Shown here: piece after piece, positions 8,599 through 16,595 of the stretch
Layout of the letters: every line of letters starts with the position of its first letter
Numbering within the stretch: position 1 is the stretch's first letter
DNA from: Pseudomonas sp. BN102
GTDB taxonomy: Bacteria; Pseudomonadota; Gammaproteobacteria; Pseudomonadales; Pseudomonadaceae
DNA length: 34,709 nucleotides
Reading direction: 5' to 3'
Assembly: GCF_029871245.1 (NCBI RefSeq)
Contig: NZ_SSON01000011.1
Location: forward strand, 1 to 34,709
Notes under the pieces: generated by a model
Seen by the model: the letters and a program-made list of their open reading frames with translations, nothing else
Told to the model about the DNA's origin: nothing
The model's database searches: none
Made by a program: the position numbers and the translations under genes

Positions 8599-8627
8599 GT
8601 GACAGCCTTCCCGGCGCGGAGTCTAAT
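8599..8627 (+). promoter_or_regulatory. Sigma70 promoter of the SlyB-like lipoprotein gene
   Basis: GTGACA (8599-8604) and TCTAAT (8622-8627) each match consensus at 5/6 with an ideal 17-bp spacer. The predicted start is near 8634, about 23 bases before the ATG at 8657, leaving room for GGAGGAA at about 8645. Confidence 0.6.
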
Positions 8628-8656
8628 GGATAGGTAGTCAATATGGAGGAAATGCT

Positions 8657-9121
8657 ATGCGTAAACCCGTTCTGCTGGTGGCCTCTTTCACGGCAGTGGC
8701 ACTGGCGCTGGGTGGCTGTCAGTCGAGTCTGACCGGTGACACCTATTCCCGCGACGAGGCTCGGCAAGTACAGACCGTGCGCATGGGCACCATCGAATCC
8801 CTGCGCCCGGTGAAGATCGAAGGCACCAAGACGCCGATCGGCGCTGGTGCCGGTGCGGTGGTCGGCGGTATCGGTGGTAGCGCCATCGGTCATGGACGCG
8901 GCAGCGCGGTCGCGGCCGTGGTCGGCGCGGTTGCCGGCGGCTTGCTGGGTGCTGCGACCGAGGAGGGTGTGACCCGTACCCAGGGCGTCGAGATCACCGT
9001 ACGCGAGGACGATGGCTCGATGCGCGCCTACGTCCAGGAAGTGGCGCCCAACGAAACTTTCCGCGTTGGCGAGCGCGTGCGCATCATGACGGTCAACGGC
9101 ACCAGCCGCGTCAGCCACTGA
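8657..9121 (+). CDS. Glycine-zipper outer-membrane lipoprotein, SlyB / 17-kDa surface antigen family
   Basis: The 154-residue product has a lipoprotein signal with lipobox LGGC (acylated Cys at 21). After a polar stretch comes a long glycine zipper at about residues 63-104, with repeated G-x-x-x-G in GAGAGAVVGGIGGSAIG and VVGAVAGGLLGAA. A C-terminal SH3-like beta region (VEITVREDDGSMRAYVQE to VGERVRIM) follows, typical of SlyB/PcP lipoproteins. SlyB-type proteins stabilise outer-membrane protein and LPS domains, and in enterics are induced by PhoPQ under low Mg2+. Here a strong promoter, phased repeats and a GGAGGAA ribosome site imply high, regulated expression. Confidence 0.85.
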   Translation: MRKPVLLVASFTAVALALGGCQSSLTGDTYSRDEARQVQTVRMGTIESLRPVKIEGTKTPIGAGAGAVVGGIGGSAIGHGRGSAVAAVVGAVAGGLLGAATEEGVTRTQGVEITVREDDGSMRAYVQEVAPNETFRVGERVRIMTVNGTSRVSH

Positions 9122-9126
9122 AGCTA

Positions 9127-9148
9127 AGCTGTCCCGATCGGGACAGCT
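9127..9148 (+). terminator. Terminator hairpin after the SlyB-like gene
   Basis: AGCTGTCCC (9127-9135) and GGGACAGCT (9140-9148) form a perfect 9-bp stem with a GATC loop, 6 bases after the stop codon; the whole is a 22-bp perfect palindrome. The following GCTCTTTCCC is only modestly T-rich. Confidence 0.6.
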
Positions 9149-9254
9149 GCTCTTTCCCGTACCAGTCCTGTTTCCCGGGGCGGCAGTCCTTCAAGTCTGC
9201 CGCGCCTTGGGCTGGGCGTTTTCCGGCCTCGCTAGTGTTTTGAAATAATTCAAT

Positions 9255-9285
9255 CTATCGCGATCAATCGATAGTAATGGATAAT
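9255..9285 (+). promoter_or_regulatory. Dyad operator and -10 candidate upstream of the sha operon
   Basis: CTATCG (9255-9260) and CGATAG (9269-9274) are inverted arms around 8 bp, with a nested palindrome ATCGCGAT (9257-9264). GATAAT (9280-9285, 5/6) is a possible -10 with no matching -35 at 17 bp, so the dyad lies where a -35 would be. The surroundings (9235-9300) are far more AT-rich than the genes. A regulator covering the -35 region is a reasonable inference. Confidence 0.4.
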
Positions 9286-9353
9286 CGCCAGGTTTTTTCG
9301 CCTGCCATTTCCAGCCTTTGACGTGAGATGGCGCTGACCTAGGGGAGTTATGG

Positions 9354-12149
9354 ATGATATTGGCGCTGATTGTCGCGCTGCCCTTTCTCGGGGCTCTTCT
9401 TCCACCACTGGCCGAGCGCCATGGCCGTACCTTCTGCGCGGGCGTCGCCGCCCTGGTGCCGCTGAGCGGCCTGATCCTGCTGCTGTTCCAGGCCGATAGC
9501 GTCTTCGCCGGCAACACATTGAAGCTGGTCCTGCCCTGGCTGCCCGGTTTCGGCCTGAGTTTCAGCCTGCGCCTCGATGGCCTGGGCTTTCTCTTCGCTT
9601 TGTTGATCCTCGGCATCGGCCTGCTGGTCATCCTCTACGCCCGCTACTACCTGTCGAAAGAAGAGCCCATGGGGCGCTTCTTCGCCTTCCTGCTGCTGTT
9701 CATGGGCGCCATGCTCGGGGTGGTGCTGTCCGAGAACCTGCTGCTGATGCTGGTGTTCTGGGAACTGACCAGCCTGTCGTCCTTCCTCCTGATCGGCTTC
9801 TGGGGCCATCGCTCCGATGCGCGCAAGGGCGCGCGCATGGCCCTTGCGGTCACCGGCGGCGGTGGCCTGGCGCTGCTGGCCGGGGTGCTGCTGGTGGGGC
9901 AGATGGCCGGCAGCTTCGAATTGACCCAGGTCCTCGCGGCGGGCGAGCAGATCCGCGCCCACAGCCTCTACCCCTTGGCCCTGGTCCTGGTGCTGCTGGG
10001 CGCCTTCACCAAGTCCGCGCAGTTCCCTTTCCACTTCTGGCTGCCCCACGCCATGGCGGCGCCCACCCCGGTATCCGCCTACCTGCACTCCGCCACCATG
10101 GTGAAGGCGGGTGTGTTCCTGCTGGCGCGCCTCTATCCGGCGCTATCCGGCTCCGACCTCTGGTTCTACCTGGTCAGCCTGAGCGGCCTGGCGACGCTGG
10201 TGCTAGGCGCGGCAATGGCGCTGTTCCAGCACGACCTGAAGGGCCTGCTGGCCTACTCGACCATCAGCCACCTGGGCCTGATCACCCTGCTGTTCGGCCT
10301 GGATTCTCAGCTTTCCAACGTCGCGGCGGTGTTTCACATCATCAACCACGCCACTTTCAAGGCCTCGCTGTTCATGGCTGCCGGAATCATCGACCACGAG
10401 ACCGGCAGCCGCGACATGCGGTTGATCAACGGGATGTGGAAGTACCTGCCGCACACCGCGGTCCTCGCCATGGTGGCGTCGCTGGCGATGGCCGGGGTGC
10501 CGTTGCTCAACGGCTTCCTGAGCAAGGAGATGTTCTTCGGCGAGACCCTGCAGCAGGACCTCCTGGGTAGCTTCAGCTGGGTGGTCCCGGCGGCCGCGAC
10601 CCTGGCCGGGGTGTTCTCGGTGGCCTACTCGCTGCGCTTCGTCCACGACGTCTTCTTCAACGGCGAGCCGGTGTCCCTGCCCAAGTTCCCGCCCCACGAG
10701 CCGCCGCGCTACATGAAGGTTCCGGTGGAGATCCTTGTGTTCCTCTGCCTGCTGGTCGGCATGCTGCCGGGGTATACGGTGGCGCCCCTGCTGGCCGCGG
10801 CTGCTTCCGCGAGCCTCGGTGGTGAACTGCCGGCATACAGCCTGGCGATCTGGCACGGCTTCAACCTGCCGCTGGCCATGAGCGTGGCGGCCTTGATCGG
10901 CGGTGTGCTCGTCTACGTACTGCGCAAGCCGCTGTTCCGCTGGTACGCCGGCCTGCCCGACACCGACGCCAAGGAGGTCTTCGAGCAGCAGGTGCAGCGC
11001 GTCACAGCCATGGCCCGCTGGCTCACCGGGCATCTGGAGAATGGCTCGCTGCAGCGCTACCTGGCCTGGCTGCTGGGCAGCGCCCTGGTCCTGGTGGCCG
11101 TCTCCCTGGCGCCGCTGCCGCAGATCGCCGGCTCGCGTCCCTTGACACCGCTGGATGGCATCACCGCCCTCGGCCTCGTGGTGCTGTCCCTCTCCGGCGT
11201 GCTGACGGCGATCTTTCATCGCCAGCGCCTGATATCCCTGATGATCCTCGGCGTTGCCGGCCTGCTGGTGGCCCTTGCCTTCGCCCGCTTCTCGGCACCC
11301 GACTTGGCCCTGACCCAACTGGTGGTGGAAGTGGTGACCCTGGTGCTGCTGATCCTGGCGCTCTACTACCTGCCGTCCCGCACACCGGGGGAAAGCTCCA
11401 GCCTGCGCGGCTTGCGCGACCTCGTCCTGGCCTGCGGCGTGGGCGTGATGGTTGCCCTGCTGGCCTACGCCGTATTGACCCGTCCCTATACAGGCATCGC
11501 CGAATTCTTCCTCGCCAACAGCCTTTCCGGTGGCGGCGGCAGCAACGTGGTGAACGTGATCCTGGTGGACTTCCGCGGCTTCGACACCCTGGGCGAGATC
11601 ACCGTGCTGGCTATCGCCGCCGTGGGCATCTTCGCCATGCTTTCCGGCTTCCGCCTGACCAACCCCACCTGCGATCCGCAGGGCCGCCGCTGGGCCCATG
11701 CGAAACACCCGCTGATCCTGGAGACCCTGTCGCGCTTGTTGTTGCCGCTGGCGTTGCTGATTTCGGTGTTCATCTTCCTGCGCGGGCACAACCTGCCGGG
11801 CGGTGGCTTCATCGCCGGGCTGATCACCTCCGTGGCGCTGGTGCTGCAGTACATCGCCAGCGGCATCGCCTGGGTCGAGCAGCGCATGCCGCTGAACTAC
11901 CAGCGCATGGCCGGTACCGGGGTGCTGATCGCCGGTCTCACCGGCCTTGGCAGCTGGTTCTTCGGGCACAGTTTCCTCACTACCGCCTTCGGCCATTTCG
12001 AATTACCGCTGGTGGGTGAATTCGAGCTGGCCACCGCCATGCTGTTCGATCTCGGCGTCTATCTCACCGTGGTCGGCTCCGCCCTGCTGGTGCTGGTCAA
12101 CCTGGGGCGGGTGAGCCTGGCCCCCGCCGCGATCAAGGAGGTTCATTGA
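9354..12149 (+). CDS. shaA: Na+/H+ antiporter subunit A, fused to B (ShaA/MrpA-MrpB)
   Basis: This 931-residue polytopic protein is the large ion-pumping subunit of the Mrp/Sha (CPA3) Na+/H+ antiporter, related to complex I NuoL. The NuoL-like core is clear: [20 protein letters not shown], then the Lys-containing [34 protein letters not shown] region (about residues 220-250). A DUF4040/MrpA C-terminal part is followed (after about residue 780) by an MnhB domain with [13 protein letters not shown], so subunit B is fused on, as in Pseudomonas and other proteobacteria. AGGGGAG at 9341-9347 lies 6 bases before the ATG. A second ATG at 9350 is out of frame. First gene of a six-gene operon. Confidence 0.95.
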   Translation: MILALIVALPFLGALLPPLAERHGRTFCAGVAALVPLSGLILLLFQADSVFAGNTLKLVLPWLPGFGLSFSLRLDGLGFLFALLILGIGLLVILYARYYLSKEEPMGRFFAFLLLFMGAMLGVVLSENLLLMLVFWELTSLSSFLLIGFWGHRSDARKGARMALAVTGGGGLALLAGVLLVGQMAGSFELTQVLAAGEQIRAHSLYPLALVLVLLGAFTKSAQFPFHFWLPHAMAAPTPVSAYLHSATMVKAGVFLLARLYPALSGSDLWFYLVSLSGLATLVLGAAMALFQHDLKGLLAYSTISHLGLITLLFGLDSQLSNVAAVFHIINHATFKASLFMAAGIIDHETGSRDMRLINGMWKYLPHTAVLAMVASLAMAGVPLLNGFLSKEMFFGETLQQDLLGSFSWVVPAAATLAGVFSVAYSLRFVHDVFFNGEPVSLPKFPPHEPPRYMKVPVEILVFLCLLVGMLPGYTVAPLLAAAASASLGGELPAYSLAIWHGFNLPLAMSVAALIGGVLVYVLRKPLFRWYAGLPDTDAKEVFEQQVQRVTAMARWLTGHLENGSLQRYLAWLLGSALVLVAVSLAPLPQIAGSRPLTPLDGITALGLVVLSLSGVLTAIFHRQRLISLMILGVAGLLVALAFARFSAPDLALTQLVVEVVTLVLLILALYYLPSRTPGESSSLRGLRDLVLACGVGVMVALLAYAVLTRPYTGIAEFFLANSLSGGGGSNVVNVILVDFRGFDTLGEITVLAIAAVGIFAMLSGFRLTNPTCDPQGRRWAHAKHPLILETLSRLLLPLALLISVFIFLRGHNLPGGGFIAGLITSVALVLQYIASGIAWVEQRMPLNYQRMAGTGVLIAGLTGLGSWFFGHSFLTTAFGHFELPLVGEFELATAMLFDLGVYLTVVGSALLVLVNLGRVSLAPAAIKEVH

Positions 12150-12484
12150 TGGAGGCGCTGTTCGCCGTGACCCTGGGCCTGCTCACCGCCTGCGGCGTCT
12201 ACCTGCTGCTGCGCGGGCGGACCTTCCCGGTGGTGCTGGGGCTGACCTTGCTGTCCTATGCCGTCAACCTGTTCCTTTTCGCCATGGGCCGTCTTACCGG
12301 CGAGGCCGCGGTGCTCGGGCGTGATGTCCAGTACGCTGACCCGGTGCCCCAGGCCCTGGTGCTGACCGCCATCGTCATCGGCTTCGCCATGACGGCCTTC
12401 GTCGTGGTACTGGCCCTGCGCGGCGTCGGCGACCTGGGCAACGACCATGTCGACGGACGCCCCAACGGGGAGTCGTCGCCATGA
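12146..12484 (+). CDS. shaC: Na+/H+ antiporter subunit C (ShaC/MrpC)
   Basis: This 112-residue protein has three membrane helices and is homologous to NuoK. Markers are [29 protein letters not shown] and the conserved [21 protein letters not shown]. In Mrp complexes, subunit C sits between A and D in the membrane domain. Its ATG overlaps the shaA stop by 4 bp, indicating translational coupling. Confidence 0.93.
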   Translation: MMEALFAVTLGLLTACGVYLLLRGRTFPVVLGLTLLSYAVNLFLFAMGRLTGEAAVLGRDVQYADPVPQALVLTAIVIGFAMTAFVVVLALRGVGDLGNDHVDGRPNGESSP

Positions 12485-13980
12485 ATCACCTGCAAATCCT
12501 GCCCATCCTGATTCCGCTGTTCGCCGGCGGCCTGCTGCTGGTGCTGCCGTCCAACGAGCTCCTGAAGCGCAGCCTGTCGGTGCTCGCCACCCTGGCCCTG
12601 GTGCCGCTGGCCCTGCTGCTGATGCAGCAGGCCGACGACGGCCAGCTGCGGGTCTACGCCCTGGGTGGCTGGCAGCCGCCGTTCGGCATCGTGCTGATGC
12701 TGGACCGCGTGGCCGCGCTGATGCTGCTGGCCACCGCGGTACTGGCCAGCGCCGCAGTGCTCTACGCCGTGCGTGGCGACGACCGCGCCGGGCTGCGTTT
12801 CCATGCGCTGTTCCAGTTCCAGCTGCTGGGGATCAACGGTGCCTTCCTCACTGGCGACCTGTTCAACCTCTTCGTCTTCTTCGAGATCCTGCTGATCGCC
12901 TCCTATGCGCTGCTGCTGCATGGCGGCGGCGCGGAGCGGGTGAGGGCGGGCCTGCACTACGTGATCCTCAACCTCGCCGGCTCGGCGCTGTTCCTGATCG
13001 CGGTCGGCACCCTCTACGGCATCACCGGCACCCTGAACATGGCCGACATGGCCCGCCAGGTGGCCGCCGCCGGACCGGACCAGGCGCCGGTGCTGGCAGC
13101 CGCCGGGCTGCTCCTGCTCCTGGTGTTCGCGCTCAAGGCGGCACTGCTGCCGCTGTACTTCTGGCTGCCGCGCGCTTACTCCGCCGCCAGCGCGCCGGTA
13201 GCGGCGCTCTTCGCGATCATGACCAAGGTGGGCATCTACTCGATCCTGCGGGTCTACAGCCTGGTCTTCGGCCCCGAGGCCGGCGAGCTGGCCAACCTGG
13301 CCCAGGCCTGGCTCTGGCCTCTGGCCCTGGCCACCGTGATAGTCGGCGCCCTCGGCGCCCTGGCCGCTACCACCCTGCAGGGCCTGCTGGCCTACCTGGT
13401 GGTGGTGTCGGCCGGTACCCTGCTGGCGGCCATCGCCCTAGGCACGCCGGAGGCCCAGGGCGCGGCGCTCTTCTATCTGTTGCACAGCACCTGGGTGGCC
13501 GGCGCGCTGTTCCTGCTCGCCGACCTGGTCAGCCGCCAGCGCGGCGACAAGGGTTGCAACCTGGTGCAGGGCCCGGCGCTGCAGAATCCGCGCATCCTCG
13601 GCGCCGCCTTCTTCTTCGGCGCCATCGCTGTCGCCGGCCTGCCGCCGCTGTCGGGCTTCTTCGCCAAGCTCCTGCTGCTCCAGGCGGTGCCGCCCGGCGG
13701 CGGGGCGCTGCCGCTGTGGAGCGTACTGCTGCTGGGTGGCTTCATCAGCCTGGTCGCCCTGAGCCGCGCCGGCAGCACCCTGTTCTGGCGCACTGGCAAC
13801 ACCATGCTCGGCAGCGCCGAACTGGATGGCGGCCGGCTCTTCGCCACCCTGCTGCTGCTGACCGGCAGCATCGTCCTGGTGGCCTTCGCCCAGCCGCTGC
13901 TGGATTACGCCCAGGCCAGCGCCGCGCAGCTGCATGACCTGAACCTGTACCGCGGCATTCTCGGGGAGGCCGGAGCATGA
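12481..13980 (+). CDS. shaD: Na+/H+ antiporter subunit D (ShaD/MrpD)
   Basis: This 499-residue protein is the second antiporter-like subunit, related to NuoM/NuoN, with about 14 membrane helices. Signatures include FFEILLIASYALLLHGGG, the Lys-bearing VFALKAALLPLYFWLPRAYSAASAPVAALFAIMTKVG near residues 215-250 and the loop AGLPPLSGFFAKLLLL. The acidic residue in FFEILL and the helix-7 Lys are proton-path residues in the family. ATGA overlap with shaC. Together with A it forms the transport core. Confidence 0.94.
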   Translation: MNHLQILPILIPLFAGGLLLVLPSNELLKRSLSVLATLALVPLALLLMQQADDGQLRVYALGGWQPPFGIVLMLDRVAALMLLATAVLASAAVLYAVRGDDRAGLRFHALFQFQLLGINGAFLTGDLFNLFVFFEILLIASYALLLHGGGAERVRAGLHYVILNLAGSALFLIAVGTLYGITGTLNMADMARQVAAAGPDQAPVLAAAGLLLLLVFALKAALLPLYFWLPRAYSAASAPVAALFAIMTKVGIYSILRVYSLVFGPEAGELANLAQAWLWPLALATVIVGALGALAATTLQGLLAYLVVVSAGTLLAAIALGTPEAQGAALFYLLHSTWVAGALFLLADLVSRQRGDKGCNLVQGPALQNPRILGAAFFFGAIAVAGLPPLSGFFAKLLLLQAVPPGGGALPLWSVLLLGGFISLVALSRAGSTLFWRTGNTMLGSAELDGGRLFATLLLLTGSIVLVAFAQPLLDYAQASAAQLHDLNLYRGILGEAGA

Positions 13981-14477
13981 TGCGTCGACTCTTTCCTCAT
14001 CCCGCCGAAAGCCTGCTGCTGCTGCTGGTCTGGCTGCTGCTGGTGGATTCGTTCGCCTTTGGCCACTGGCTGCTGGGCGGTTTTCTCGGCTGGGTGATTC
14101 CCTTCTGCTTCAAGCCGCTGCTGATCGAGCGGCCCAAGCGCTGGCACCTGCTCAAGCTGATGCGCTTCCTGCTGATGGTGATAGGCGACGTGCTGGTGGC
14201 CAACTTCCATGTGGCGCGGCTGACCCTGGGCCGGGTCGAGGCGCTGCGCCCGGCCTTCGTCGAGGTGCCCATCGAGCTGGACAACGAGCTGGCCATCAGT
14301 GTGCTGGTGAGCGTGGTGTCGCTGACGCCGGGTTCGCTCGCCGCCGACCTCAGCGCCGACCGCCGGACCTTGCTGGTGCATGGTCTGGATGTGCCGGACA
14401 AGGCCGCCATGGTGGCCGAGATCAAGACGCGCTACGAGGCGCCGCTGAAGGAGATATTCCCATGCTCGCCTACGTGA
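13977..14477 (+). CDS. shaE: Na+/H+ antiporter subunit E (ShaE/MrpE)
   Basis: The 166-residue MnhE-family protein has two N-terminal membrane segments (about residues 11-45). A cytoplasmic alpha/beta domain carries the family pattern FVEVPIELDNELAISVLVSVVSLTPGSLAADLSADRRTLLVHGLDV. The serine/threonine-rich SLTPGSL is highly conserved. The start overlaps the shaD stop by 4 bp. Subunit E is needed for assembly of the A-G complex in studied Mrp systems. Confidence 0.92.
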   Translation: MMRRLFPHPAESLLLLLVWLLLVDSFAFGHWLLGGFLGWVIPFCFKPLLIERPKRWHLLKLMRFLLMVIGDVLVANFHVARLTLGRVEALRPAFVEVPIELDNELAISVLVSVVSLTPGSLAADLSADRRTLLVHGLDVPDKAAMVAEIKTRYEAPLKEIFPCSPT

Positions 14478-14731
14478 TCCCGCTGTGCCTGGCCATGCTC
14501 GGCCTGGCGTTGCTGCTGGCCCTGGCCCGGCTGATCAAGGGGCCCTGTCTGCCGGATCGCGTGCTGGCGCTGGACACCCTCTACGTCAACGCCATCGCGA
14601 TGCTGATGCTCTATGGCATTTGGAAGGGCAGCGAGCTGTTCTTCGAAGTGGCGTTGCTCATCGCCGTGCTGGGCTTCGTCAGCACGGTGGCAGTGGCCAA
14701 ATACATGTTGCGCGGAGACATCATCGAATGA
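14462..14731 (+). CDS. shaF: Na+/H+ antiporter subunit F (ShaF/MrpF)
   Basis: This 89-residue protein has three membrane helices and the MnhF signature LIKGPCLPDRVLALDTLYVNAIAMLMLYG. The conserved Asp residues in PDRVLALD are typical. It starts 16 bp inside the 3' end of shaE, the longest overlap in the operon. A GGAG ribosome site lies within shaE. Confidence 0.92.
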   Translation: MLAYVIPLCLAMLGLALLLALARLIKGPCLPDRVLALDTLYVNAIAMLMLYGIWKGSELFFEVALLIAVLGFVSTVAVAKYMLRGDIIE

Positions 14732-15075
14732 CCGGCGAACCCCTGGCCCTCTGGGTGGAAATACTCGTCTCGCTGCTGTTGATCCTCGGCAGCCTGTTTG
14801 TGTTGATCGGGGCCCTCGGGCTGTACCGTCTGCCAGATTTTTTCATGCGCCTGCACGGCCCGACCAAGGCCACCACCCTGGGGGTCGGCGGCGTGGTGTT
14901 GGCTTCGCTGGTGTTCTTCTCGGCCGGCCGTGACGGCCTCAGCCTGCACGAACTGCTGATCAGCCTGTTCCTCTTCATCAGTGCGCCGGTCAGCGCCTAC
15001 ATGCTGGCCAAGGCTGCGGTGCTGCAGCAATTGCCCCTGGACCCGAAGACCCGCGGTAAGCCCTGGGACCAGTGA
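14728..15075 (+). CDS. shaG: Na+/H+ antiporter subunit G (ShaG/MrpG)
   Basis: The ATG at 14728 overlaps the shaF stop by 4 bp and gives a 115-residue MnhG/PhaG-family protein with three helices. The signature is GALGLYRLPDFFMRLHGPTKATTLGVGGVVLAS. The C-terminus (LDPKTRGKPWDQ) is polar and cytoplasmic. This is the last gene of the operon. The frame is open further upstream inside shaF, but only this start gives the family N-terminus. Confidence 0.92.
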   Translation: MTGEPLALWVEILVSLLLILGSLFVLIGALGLYRLPDFFMRLHGPTKATTLGVGGVVLASLVFFSAGRDGLSLHELLISLFLFISAPVSAYMLAKAAVLQQLPLDPKTRGKPWDQ

Positions 15076-15147
15076 GCGCTACAGTTTTTCCAGCTCGCTG
15101 TGCCTGTCTGGGGCGGGGAGCGCCCGCCTAGACTGGCGCTTTTCCAC

Positions 15148-15159
15148 AGGAGGTGATCC
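15148..15159 (+). promoter_or_regulatory. Unusually long Shine-Dalgarno sequence
   Basis: AGGAGGTGATCC directly precedes the ATG at 15160 and is complementary to the 16S rRNA 3' end over 12 bases, well beyond the usual 4-6. It fixes the start of the DMT permease and predicts strong ribosome recruitment. Confidence 0.75.
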
Positions 15160-16065
15160 ATGGCGCAGCAAGGTCGACTGGTGGCGGTGGCCTGCCTGGT
15201 GCTGGCCATGGCGCTCTGGGGCAGCTCCTTCATCGCCCTCAAGCTGGCCTTTCGCGAGGTCGCGCCGCACTGGGTGATCTTCGCCCGGATGGCCCTCGGC
15301 AGCCTGGTTTTCCTGCTCGCCTGGCGCTGGCGCGGTGAGCTCGACTACCGCCCTGGCGACTGGAAGTACCTGCTGGGCCTGGCCGCCTGCGAGCCTTGCC
15401 TCTACTTCATCTTTGAAGCCCTGGCGCTGCAGCACACCAGTGCGTCCCAGGCCGGCATGATCACCGCGCTCCTGCCACTGCTGGTGGCGGTAGGCGCCTT
15501 CGCGCTGTTGCACGAACGCATTACCCGCAGCACCCTGGCCGGCTTCCTCCTGGCGGTGGTCGGCGCCGTCTGGCTGAGCCTGGCCGGCGAATCCGACGCC
15601 TATGGGCCGCAGCCCCTGCTGGGCAACTTCTACGAGTTCGTCGCCATGCTCTGCGCTACCGGCTACACCCTGCTGCTCAAGCACCTGTCGGCGCGCTACT
15701 CGGCATTTTTCCTCACGGCCATGCAGGCCTTCATCGGCAGCCTGTTCTTCCTGCCGCTGGCTTGGGTCACCTCACCGCTGCCGGGGTCGGTCAGCGTCCT
15801 GGGCGTGGGCGCCTTGCTCTACCTGGGCACAGTGGTCACGGTGGGCGCCTACGGCCTCTACAACTTCGGCGTGTCGCGCCTGCCGGCCAGCCAGGCCACG
15901 GGTTTCATCAACCTGATACCGGTGTTCACCCTGGTCTTCGCCTGGTCCTTTCTTGGCGAGCGGCTGACCGCCATGCAGCTCCTGGCCGCCGGCCTGGTGT
16001 TCGTCGGCGTGGCGCTGAGCCAATGGCGCAGCACCGCTCCGGTGCCGGCGGGCGTACTGGACTGA
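15160..16065 (+). CDS. EamA/DMT-superfamily permease
   Basis: The 301-residue protein has about ten membrane helices in two EamA repeats. The first repeat has ALWGSSFIALKLAFREVAPHWVIFARM, and the second has GAYGLYNFGVSRLPASQATGFINLIPVFTLVFAWSFLGERLT. Family members export amino acids or other small metabolites across the inner membrane, and the substrate cannot be predicted. It lies 84 bp after shaG and only 5 bp before the GNAT gene, so those two are likely one transcript. The perfect ribosome site fixes the start. Confidence 0.88.
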   Translation: MAQQGRLVAVACLVLAMALWGSSFIALKLAFREVAPHWVIFARMALGSLVFLLAWRWRGELDYRPGDWKYLLGLAACEPCLYFIFEALALQHTSASQAGMITALLPLLVAVGAFALLHERITRSTLAGFLLAVVGAVWLSLAGESDAYGPQPLLGNFYEFVAMLCATGYTLLLKHLSARYSAFFLTAMQAFIGSLFFLPLAWVTSPLPGSVSVLGVGALLYLGTVVTVGAYGLYNFGVSRLPASQATGFINLIPVFTLVFAWSFLGERLTAMQLLAAGLVFVGVALSQWRSTAPVPAGVLD

Positions 16066-16070
16066 CTCCC

Positions 16071-16595
16071 ATGACGACGGACCTGAAAATGCGCCTGGCC
16101 GACGCCGGAGACATCGCCGAACTCTGTGCCTTCCTTTTCGAGCACGGCGCAAACCCCTGGAACTTCCTCCCTCCCGATGCGGTGGAAGCCCATCTGCGCG
16201 GCATAGCCGACGGGTCGGTACTGGCGGTGCTGGGCGAGCGGGAGGGGCGGCTGGCGGGATTCGTCAGCATGTGCCTCAGCAGTGACTTCCACGCCCATCA
16301 GCCAGCGGATCGCCGCGACCTGCCCCAGGGCTATGTCTGCGAGGCGGTGGTGCACCGCGAGCTGGCCGGCCAGGGCCTGGGGACCCGCCTGCTGCGGGCC
16401 GCCATGTCCCGCCTGGGGGCGCTGGGAGCAAAGGATATCTACATCGAGCGCCACGAGGAGAACGCCGGCTCGGCGGGCATGATGCGCAAGGCCGGCTTCC
16501 GCGAAGTGCTGACCTTCGACGATCCGAACCGCCGGCCGAATGGCTCGCGCCGTACCACCCTCTGTCACTGGCGCGCGCGGGAGCCTGGCAACTAG
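16071..16595 (+). CDS. GNAT-family N-acetyltransferase
   Basis: The ATG at 16071 starts a 174-residue protein 5 bp after the permease stop. The same frame is open upstream inside the permease, but this start gives the family N-terminus (MTTDLKMRLADAGDIAEL). The acetyl-CoA pyrophosphate-binding motif is REDUCED-spacing Q-x-x-G-x-G type within LAGQGLGTRLLRAAM (about 101-115), and NAGSAGMMRKAGF is the usual late motif. Substrate is unknown, probably a small amine or an amino terminus. The TAG stop overlaps the stop of the convergent dehydrogenase gene within a shared CTAG. Confidence 0.85.
   Translation: MTTDLKMRLADAGDIAELCAFLFEHGANPWNFLPPDAVEAHLRGIADGSVLAVLGEREGRLAGFVSMCLSSDFHAHQPADRRDLPQGYVCEAVVHRELAGQGLGTRLLRAAMSRLGALGAKDIYIERHEENAGSAGMMRKAGFREVLTFDDPNRRPNGSRRTTLCHWRAREPGN

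Noticed and set aside
10203-11996. A long minus-strand frame opposite shaA (and similar ones opposite dinG, the efflux genes and the permease)
   Set aside because: The translations are Gln/His/Gly/Arg-rich shadows of membrane-protein codons. The plus-strand genes are secure members of known families.
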